Below are positions 1 through 9,900 of a DNA stretch of 37,957 nucleotides, piece by piece. Origin of the DNA: Lenisia limosa (lineage: Eukaryota > Breviatea); assembly GCA_001655205.1 (NCBI GenBank), contig LPNZ01008725.1, forward strand, positions 1 through 37,957, read 5' to 3'. The notes below the pieces were generated by a model. That model had not been told where the DNA came from and did no database searches. It was given only the letters and a program-made list of their open reading frames with translations. Every line of letters begins with the position of its first letter. Position 1 is the stretch's first letter. The position numbers and the translations under genes were made by a program.

Positions 1-490
1 AGACTACTTATCTGGTTTGGATACTAATATAGTATTTTTGAGAATCACTTGAATCTTGAGACCATATAATTCCTTTCACGATAATAATCTCAAATACCTG
101 CTTTAACTCATATAGGACCTTCCCCCACCTCCTCCACCAATGTAGTTATTTTGGCTTGGTTTTTTGTGTCATAAGTTTGGGTTTTTTTCAATTATTTACA
201 TGTATTATATGAGGGACAATGTTGGGGGGGGGGGGGGGNNNNNNNNNNNNNNNNNNNNNNNNNNNNNNNNNNNNNNNNNNNNNNNNNNNNNNNNNNNNNN
301 NNNNNNNNNNNNNNNNNNNNNNNNNNNNNNNNNNNNNNNAAAATATCCTATGGGTCTGATCGTCACCAAAACAAGGGTACGGATCCCTCGCAAGTTGGCA
401 TTAACAATGACAACGCCAACAGAGCATTTCTAGTCCACCATAGAAGTCTGAACAGAATCAAACCAATTTATCAAAACAGAGGACACTTAT
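1..490. other. Left edge, no gene seen; contains assembly gap
   Basis: I see no exon-like stretch here. A poly-G tract (about 224-238) runs into an N gap (239-339). The last coding base of the minus-strand gene to the right is at 491, so this is its 3' flank. Confidence 0.5.
239..339. other. Assembly gap flanked by poly-G
   Basis: About 100 N following a G run of roughly 15 bases. The similar gap at 1099-1187 follows a C run in an intron of the first gene. Confidence 0.95.
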
Positions 491-3222
491 CTAAGCGCGG
501 TTGAAGCCTCTCTGTTTTCTCTTGTTTTCGCGCTCCTTCCGCTTCCGCTCTTGATCTGCAATGATTAAAGCATGAACCTTCAGTCAAATACTTGAGGGGA
601 AATAGAATAATCTTGATTTACTGGTAAAACAAAACTTTCAAGTCATTTTCGAACGTTTTACTGTAGGACATTAGACGATTAATCCTTTATGGCTGGTTCT
701 CACAGAAAAACAATCCATCTATCACACCCCTCATCTCTAATCATCCCCGTCCCACCCTCCTGTCGCTGCCGTCTCTTGGTTTCCCTCTCCTCAACTCGAG
801 GGTCAGCCACTTCGTCGAGGTCGTCCATCATGTCATCACCCCAACCGTCCTCAATGGTCTGACGAGTGGTGAGATGGATCAAATGGAGGATTGCAAAAAA
901 ACGGAGGCTCAACGTCACAATAATTTTGGTGTCATACTCGTATTACCACCATGAAAAAAACTAGTACAAATCTGTTTGAGTGGACAAGTGGGAATCACCA
1001 TTATAAACCCATCACAATTGGCTTCGATAAAAAAATTATAATGCATAACTTCAAGATTTGAACACTGATATCGTAAAAGTGAACCCCCCCCCCCCCAANN
1101 NNNNNNNNNNNNNNNNNNNNNNNNNNNNNNNNNNNNNNNNNNNNNNNNNNNNNNNNNNNNNNNNNNNNNNNNNNNNNNNNNNNNNNNTCGAGAGCAAGTT
1201 CATCGTCTTGGGTGGGAGTGGGGGTCTGGGTGGGTTCAGGAACAAACATGGGGATCTGAAATAGTGAGATGACGGGAATTATTAACTGTTCAACCAATAT
1301 AGTAATGAATAACAGCCTTGTTCTAGTACCATAAAACAATTTTGATACGAATGGAACACAACATCACTTCAATCCCAAAAAAAATATATATTTATATTTA
1401 TATCGATAAATGATATGTAGAACATACAGTAGCTTTTGTTCTTACAAGAGATTTTTTATATCATATGTATATGTATGATATATTATACATTTATCGAACT
1501 GAAGTATTGCTTGTTATTCCCAGGATAGAAGTGATACTATTTTCACTGGCCAATCACCTGTGGAGCTGGAGCGACGGGAGGGGTGAAAGTAGGGCGGGTT
1601 TGAGTAATAACTCTGGCTTTAGACTAAATCCGTGAACACCTTTAATACTGCTGATTCATTGAAAAAGTTCATAACATGAGAGTCATCAATGCAAGCAATG
1701 CAGAAATGCAAACTAAAAAGCGCCTTGCAACGTTTGGCATTATTTGATTATACGATCACAAATCGCAAGAAATACTGTAGGTGTAACTGACACTATCTAA
1801 CGATGTTTAGCTATCCGAAAGCAAAACGAATAATAATCCTTAGTGTACTATACAGCCATCCAACCACAGAAGGGGCCATATCAGCGAAGTAGTCGATGGC
1901 AGGCTCCAGTTCCTCAACAGGTGCCTGCACCGGAGGAGTGAAGGCCTTTGGTGGTGTAGCGGGTGATGCTGATGCCTCTTGATCCACGGGGGGCTGCTAG
2001 TAGGTCAGAATTTGCTGTTTGTTGGGGAATGAAGCTTGTGAAAAGATAGCTGCTTAAAAACCGCAGTAAGCACTATCATGTAACTGCAACTATTGGGATG
2101 TAGGCATATCGCAACCATTGCTAGAGAAGAGTTGCTGGATTAAAAAAAGTGCCACTGAACATAAATAGATATCATATGCAGATGTAAACAGGGGGTAATG
2201 GTAATTGATTGTTTAATGCAAAGGGGAACAGAAAGAACCAGGTATATTTGAGGTACACAAGCAAAATTTTTCCTGAAATGGTGAGCCACTTCTTGTAGAC
2301 CCCTACGCTATGATGATACATCCACCCAACTTGTGAAAGGGGGTAGGGGTTCTCCACAGGGGGTACAGGAGAATGGACAGTTTGTGGGGGCGGCGTGGGG
2401 TATGTGGTCTGTTGCTATGTAGTGTAAAAAAGCAATACTGCGTGCAATGCTCATATTTTTTTTGCCTTGGGATTAATTTGGAGTGTAATGATTATTTGAG
2501 GCACGCAGAAAGCTGTGTGCACAAAGTTATAAGGCAAATGATTGGGTGAATTGATATCCAATATCTCTAAAAGCGTGATAGTGTGGACGACTTCGGCCAG
2601 ATACAACCTTTTGTATTTATCATTGCTATACTATACGCTATACTCAACTGTTATACGAAGAGTATATTGGCACCCCCCCCCCCTCTCCATCCGAAGTAGA
2701 CTTGTATCATTATTTTGAACCTTTGAAAAGCCCAGGTTCAATCAAATAAATAGGCCCCTTCGTCTCCAGGGCAAACCAAAGAGAGAGGAACATACAACCT
2801 AGTATTCCATAAAGGGCTTCACTTCGGTTTGAAAAAAGACTGAGTTTCTCGATAAATCTTCGAGAATTTTCGATATTTTCCCGGTATTTTTAGAAGAGGT
2901 GAAGCCCTAATTCCAGATCCAGCCTTCTCACTTGGGGTACAGGCTGCTTTTGAACATAGCCACCATGGCCCATTTCAGCGTCAACCACCGGGGCGCGCGG
3001 CTCATCATCCTTACACAGACTCCATGGGTTGAGGAAACAACTCTGGGGTGGCAGTTAAAAGGTTGGAGTGAAGATATCATTCTCTATCCAAAAACAAAAA
3101 GAACCAATGAGAGTGAGGGTACCACATCAATTTTCGGCTTTATAAATATAATAAATGTGTAATATCGTGTGTAAGTTGTGTCTTCTAACAAAGGAGTAAG
3201 CACCTACCATGATCTTGTCCAT
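491..3222 (-). CDS. Proline-rich protein with acidic/basic C-terminus, EBAG9-like (tentative)
   Basis: Rebuilt exons, 5' to 3' on the minus strand: 3222-3208 (MDKIM), 3009-2932, 2408-2331, 1993-1868, 1612-1558, 1255 into the N gap at 1187, 858-756, 555-491 with stop TAG. Most junctions keep phase; the one between 1868 and 1612 does not fit cleanly and may hide a small exon. The middle is rich in P, T, Q and V. A motif ELEPAIDYFADMAPS (exon 1993-1868) and a tail with GWGDDMMDDLDE followed by a charged RxxKRRQRQ / RKRKERENKRKQR helix resemble the D-Y-F-x-D-M-x-P motif and basic coiled tail of EBAG9/RCAS1, a Golgi-associated protein. No N-terminal membrane segment was found, unlike EBAG9. The family call is weak; the existence of a gene is well supported. 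Confidence 0.5.
2490..2612 (+). repeat. Dispersed repeat family A, copy 1
   Basis: About 120 bases sharing the blocks GCAGAAAGCTGTGTGCAC, GGCAAATGATTG, CAATATCTC, AAGCGTGAT and GGCC(A/G)GATACAAC with 28600-28722 (same strand) and 29655-29752 (opposite strand). It lies in an intron of the minus-strand gene. There are no coding features, so this is probably a MITE-like element. Confidence 0.8.
2813..2908. repeat. Dispersed repeat family B, copy with inverted ends
   Basis: The ends AGGGCTTCAC (2813-2822) and GTGAAGCCCT (2899-2908) are exact inverted repeats. The inside carries TCTCGATAAATCTTCGAGAA and a poly-A block that reappear, reversed, at 36308-36380, and in weaker form at 13151-13210 and 35629-35680. 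It is a short non-coding element in an intron. Confidence 0.7.
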
Positions 3223-3965
3223 GGTGTCAGTGAAAATCAAGCCAGGTTTCCCAATATTAAGAAATACCCGTCTTAAAACGTATAACGTCTCTAAATATTA
3301 CAATAAAACCAGATGGTAAGGCAAAGGCAAGAGGAAATTTTCCAAAAAACAACATTCTTTAATAGCCGATATTTTTCGATTTTTTTCGAAATATAAAAGA
3401 AAAATTTGAAAAAAATCATTATTTAATGTAAGAATACTATAAATCTGTGTCAATACAAGTGTAATTTATAAATATTTGCGTTATTAAAGTTTAAAGTAAC
3501 AGGGAGGGATTCCTTTTGAATCTGAAGGGCTTCAAGGAGTTTATAGATCGCTGGAAGCACACATAGCCAATATCTTTTCAAAAAGGCCTGGAATATGCCG
3601 GCAGGTAAGAAGGGTGTTCAGTTTCAAAACTCAATCGTGGTTCTAAGTGGAATTTTCTGCAGACCGTAGCAAACATGCAGGTGTATTCATCAAAATAATT
3701 CATTTCGAAAATTTCCAAAGCCGTGCACACGTTATTCGACTGTGGATTGTTTTGACACAAAGCTACTCAGCTTTGGCCTCACTGCGACCATTTCTCTCAG
3801 ATTTGTTTTATATTTGTGTAATATTCACAAAATTTATCTTAACTTGGATATATTTGTTGTTTCCCTTTCTTCATCATATTAAACTGCTCTGTTGCCAAGA
3901 CGGCTCTTACCTGTCACAGCCACCAACCACGGTCAGAAGTTCAGTGAAGCGGTAGCGACTGCCCA
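3223..3965. promoter_or_regulatory. Divergent intergenic region (shared promoter candidate)
   Basis: The minus-strand gene starts at 3222 and the plus-strand homeobox gene at 3966, so about 740 bases separate two divergent start codons. The stretch is AT-rich with no clear TATA box placement that I would defend. Short open frames on both strands at 3578-3955 show no convincing splice-linked continuation. 5' untranslated exons of either gene may lie here. Confidence 0.4.
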
Positions 3966-6900
3966 ATGGCCGGCACATCGCCACCAGACGCGTTTGGAGG
4001 TTTGGGGGTGAACATTGGATGTTGGAATTTTTTTTTTTTATTTCACAGAAACATTGCCATACCAATGATAGAGGATTGAAGATAATCTTGAAAATTTTGC
4101 GGGACTTTCAACATGGGATACACCTTTTTCACACCATAATGTAGTGTATTTCTGTCTTTGTGTAACAAATTATATTTTTCGCCCAAGGCCCACAAGAGTT
4201 GCAAAATGAAAATAATTGATGATGCTAATTTGTTATTGACTGAGATGCGCTGTGGTGATATCATGTGTTTAATTATTGGTTATTTATGGCTGGGCATTTA
4301 ATGATTTGAGCTTTACGCTGTGATCAACAATGAATATTAAGGACCTATTGTACATCATATCTGCGTAATACTTCAAACATTAACTTTCATTTTCGCTAAC
4401 TTCCCTTTAGAATGAGCCACCTAAGCCGGACCCGGGTACGGAGCTTGCGGCCAGTATCTTCTGCAAAGACCTCAAGGTGACTAATGAAAATGATACATTT
4501 GGAGATAAGGTCTAACATAGATTTCTCCTTTCATCCCCTCTTCTCATTGTTGATATTCAGTTTCGAATCACATAATTGTCCAACCGGTATATTGTTTCAA
4601 ATGAAGTACTTTACCACCACAGAAAGCCCGTGAGCTTAGTTCATCCGAAGTACTCACAGCCCACACTCCAAAAGCCCACAGACTAGTTTCCTCGCTTCAA
4701 AGGTCNNNNNNNNNNNNNNNNNNNNNNNNNNNNNNNNNNNNNNNNNNNNNNNNNNNNNNNNNNNNNNNNNNNNNNNNNNNNNNNNNNNNNNNNNNNNNNN
4801 NNNNNNNNNNNNNNNNNNNNNNNNNNNNNNNNNNNNNNNNNNNNNNNNNNNNNNNNNNNNNNNNNNNNNNNNNNNNNNNNNNNNNNNNNNNNNNNNNNNG
4901 TTATATTTTAGATGCCTAGAGAGTAGAGGTGTTCGTAAAATGACAGGTTAGTCCAAATTTTTAGAGATAAATTCGGGCTTATTCTCAATTCAGAACATCT
5001 TTCTGAAAGCAACTCTTACAGCTTCCAGTTACAAATCGAGGCACAAAGGCGCCTATGGACCATCATCATCTTCAAAGTGCCCTGAGTTCAATTGGAGGCT
5101 TCATTCCCCAGCTATGTATGTGGTGTTTTTCAAAATTGAAAACAACAAAATATCTGTAGTGTTGGATGACATCTTGGATAAAATTTCACCAGGTATTGTT
5201 GATTAAATAATTACAACTATCATCAAAAGAAAAAATACCCACAACAGTCCACTTGAAATGTGTTAGATGAGAAGCGATTGATAGGAAAAGTTGAAGAAAA
5301 TCTTTTACTCATTGACTCAGGTGACCGCCCTCCCCAAACGCTTCAAAGCGCATATCTAAGCCATTTACAAGCACTGGAGGTGAGCATACTTCATATCTTT
5401 TTTATTTTTTCAAATTTTTCTTAATTTAGTCGTATTATCGCTTCCAAATTGCCCTCATTAACCGCTACCAAGAAGCCATCGTAAACTGTGCGTTGGGATA
5501 TTATCTTAAAAGAGGTGTCATTGTTGTTGCCTTTAGCTTCGGGAGTGGCGGGAGGTATACTATTCATACATATATAGAAGTATATTTATAAACTGAAGGA
5601 AAACAAGAACATTATTTACCTTTTTAGTCTCTTCCGAGAGGCTTCTTCCAACTTTTCTCCTCTCTATCAAGGTGTGTGGGTAATATCTATAATTTCTCGG
5701 GTTGAATTCATCTCTTGACTCATCTTTGAACACTTAATTTTGATATTCATTTTATAACTGATGATAAAATTCACTCTTTGTTTACTCAACTTGACATTTT
5801 GAAGAGCAATAATAATAGCCCAGGAGGTGAAGCGATCTCTAGCAAAAGAAGTACGAGAAGTGGTCAATCATCTGCGAGTAGAGGTGAGTATTGGGTCTTT
5901 ATTGAGTAAGGAGGTGTAATATCTCACCAATGTATTGCGTCAATTTTCAAGCTATATTGCTAATCAGCACATTGGAGCATATTATTCCTGCCTTCACATT
6001 ACAGTATTTGAACTCCACCAACAGCAGACAAGGCAAGCTCTCTGACCATGCACAGAGAGTTTTACGCGCATGGTCTGAGGATATCTGTTCAATGGACTCA
6101 TTTTTCTATTTTTTTTTATCAAGTGATACACAGCATTCTTCAGTTTGTACACTAAAACGGACAATTTGGGATTTCCCGATAGTAAAATTCTGTTTTATAT
6201 GAGTCTATTATCAACAAGTTATAACTGCCCTCCCCCAGGTTCTTCTCAAATCTTCGAAAGCCATATCCTTCAGAAATGGAAAAGAAAGACCTCTGTCAAG
6301 AATGTTAGCGCTGTGACATTGTTTATTCTCAATGAATCTCAAAATTTTCTGTTTATTTTATGAGCAAAATTGGGCCTAATATTGCATTATTTTTCTAATC
6401 TATTGTTTTAAAATGCAACATTTACACTCCTTAGGTCGTATCACTCCTAGTCAACTGAATACGTGGTTTGGAAATAGTCGAATCAGATTCAAGGTTAGAA
6501 TTGGGGATTGTGTATTATGTCATGTTCTGCCAGAATGCAGTTAGTAACTTATGGACTTTTTTCTTGTTTTCGACTGTCTCAACTCTTTCATTTCAATGTA
6601 AAAAAAACTGTTTAATGATTTGTTCACTTCAATATTTGACAGTTTTCAGAGATCAATGGAGGAGGAGAATACTCGCCAGGAGAGGGCAAAAAAGTGGCAG
6701 GACATCGAACACAATGAAAGTAAGTACTCTTTCATCCTTCCAATCTTTGACCATGTTGTGTTCGCAAACACGTAGGGCTCCGTCTAATTAATTGAAATTT
6801 ATTTGAAACATTTGAAATGGGACATATTTTAATCAGAACCCCATTTCAGACACTTTAATTTCTAATTTTGTTTATTAATTCTTCAATATTAATTACACGA

Positions 6901-9900
6901 GTCCTACAAATATCCATTAATTCTCTAGTTGACCTCGATACATGCTCCACACCTGGCTCAACAGCCAGCTCCAATGCCGGGCGTAGGGTATGGCAAGTTG
7001 GAGGCGAACGTCGAGACGGCTTTGGTAGGTGTGGGCTCAAGCAGATAGGGAGGGTATTCTTGCATCTGGTACGGAATACAGATTCAGTTCCTTTACGTTA
7101 TATGGAATACCAAAGAACGATGTTCAAGGGGAAATTATTGCATTTTCTCAATCCTTCCCCTTTCTAAAACAATCATTTCCTCTTACAATATAGAAAGAGG
7201 AGGAGGAAGGAGAACAACCGCCCGTAAGCAACAGTGTTCATCAGATGACGATTACGACGACTATTACGTTAGCAGAGACAGTTTGTTTAATCATTTTGAT
7301 TCTATCTTTTCCCTGCCTCTTGTTGCTCCTTCAGCCAAGAGTATTTATATTTTTTATGTGTTTACAAGTTCTCTACACCTTCAGAATGGGCCCATAAAGG
7401 TGTTGTGTATGTGCCCACTCTCTATTATTATGAAGCTTGATGTAATAATATTCAACAGGAGGAGGTGCGCCCACGAGTGAAAAGAACCCGTCGAACTAAA
7501 TTCAACGCAGCACTTGCAGACATGCCTGTGCCAATTGCACCAAGTAGTGACCCTTTTAACCAGGGGACTGAACATGAGGGAATGGTGGGAGGTATTTTGG
7601 TCTGATAAGATAGACTAAGTGTTGTTTTTCTCTTTGTGTTGATTTACCCTTTAGGAGGTAGAAGAAGTTGAGCCTATCACAACATCTGAGCCTTTTCACT
7701 CACCTCCGCCGTCTGCTCGAAGTGCATTTACTTCTACCCAAATCGAGTAGGATGGGAGTGGATTGTTTTTTTTTTCTTATGTGTTTATTATGTTTGACAG
7801 TCATTATATTTACCTTGTTTCATATTTCAGGGAAGCCAAAACGCCTAAAATGCCTCATTCTCAATTCTTTAATGAAGCCCCTCCGGTATGACCAATACTT
7901 AAATTAAAGTACATTTAGTATTACACACACTTGTTTGACTCACTATACACAGAAGTTTTCTCCTGTTATTGAGACATACTTTGAAGAAACCGCAACACTA
8001 GGTGATGCTTTTGGTAAGGAGATTCTGAAAACATATTGAAGTACTTGATGCATTTAATTAACATGTAGGGTATTCTTATTATAATGTATCATATTAACTT
8101 TATAGATGAAACTTTTGACGATGGCTCACAAGACAAGTCCAAGTCCAGCACAGACCCCTTGGGGCTTGGAAACAACATGTCATCATTTGACCAATTTCCG
8201 TCTTTGGCTCACCTGGTGTCTGGTGATCGAGATGAAGCAGAGGTAAGCAATATATTTTATTTGTCCATTTTGATTATTAGTATCAATTTTGACTTAGATG
8301 GAAGGTTTCACTCGGATCAAAAAATTAACAATAGAAAAGCAATCTGAACAATTACTGAAATCATATATTTTTGTTATTTGAATATTCTCACAACACCAAC
8401 AGCCTAATTTAATTGACGGCGCTAGACAATATAAAAATATCCTCAGCATTCTCAATTGTCTGAATGTGAACCACGTCAAGGGGCCTGATTGGTTCGCAGT
8501 AGTCTCCTTTTAGTAACACGAGTAAAGCAGTATTATTTTTGCCACAGCGTGGATCTGATTGTAATCACCCATCATAACCGCATATTATACTGTGGTTGTT
8601 TGCGGCTAATCCTCAAATGATAACAATACATTAGGCCACTTTATATGAATTGTATATTTATGAACATCAATTTGATCTTACCATCAACTCTTAAAGTTCC
8701 TTCTTGAAAAGTAAACCTAAATGTTAGACTTTTTTTAGAAAACAGTAAAGGGGGACGAGCTACCGTCAATGTAGCCGAACCAGATGTCATGAAGACTTCC
8801 AGGTTCCTTACACTCTTTTTCAAAGAGATAACTGAAATGGATAAATTGATGACACCAAACTTCAAAACCAACAATTTTATTATGAACAGCCATGCCCGGT
8901 ATCAATCTGTGCGCGGACTTATACTGTAGATCCTAGCTACTAACATCAGCGCCGACCACCCTTTGGAGATCAATGGACAGCGACCTGGTTGGTCAAAATG
9001 GAATAAAATATATATATGTAACTTGACAATCTCAAAATATTAGGTGATATTTAGACTATTAAGGAATTGATAGCTTTATAATTATTTGATAAAGATCATA
9101 TGTAATGATCTGTGGAAATGAATCACTGTGACATGTATCATAGTATGTCTTCTATTTCCAATAGGTTCATGTTAACATTTTTTTCATTTCATATTTCAGA
9201 TGACCAGTTTTGGAAGAAGTCTGGTGATGACCCTCGTGCGGGCATTCCATCTCCTTCTGCTCCTTCTAATCCCTTTTCCCCCATGGTATGAGTTAAACTG
9301 CCATTTAAAAACAATGTTTTCATTGGTATTAATTTAGACTGATAGTATGCATTACCATGTCGATACGTATAATTTGCTCTTTAATATTGTTTTACAAAAT
9401 ATATTGTCAGTTTTTATTTTCATTCTTCTTTCAGGCCATTCCAAGGCAACCATCCCTGTTTGTCTCTCCTCCGCAGGTTTGCTGAATGATATTGGTTATT
9501 TTTGTTCTGTTATCTTATTCAAAGAAAAACTGGTTTCTTGAAAGGGAAATTTTTTTGTCGTCCAATTTTTGTGTGAACAATTTCAATATTAAATTTGAAA
9601 TGGTAATTTGTTTTCTTTATAACCACGTAGCCGCATATGCTTGGGACTGTCTTTACTCCAATTACCCAGCCACTTCCTCCAAAAATGTATGCTCTTGGTT
9701 CCTTTTTCTAGTAATCAGTGGATACAAAAAGCAAATACAGTGTTCCAGATAAATAGCTTTTCTTATTTATATAATTATCTGGAGCACTGTGTGATTTCGG
9801 TATTATTATGAATAGAGCACTCAATCCTTTTTGTAATGATATGCACTCGCTTTTAATACCCAACTTATAGGATGCGCCAGCGGTCTGCTGCAACGACTGC

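Noticed and set aside
4043-4264. 73-codon minus-strand frame reading like a small protein
   Set aside because: It lies inside the first intron of the plus-strand TALE gene, with no splice-linked partner or homologue recognised. Not called a gene.
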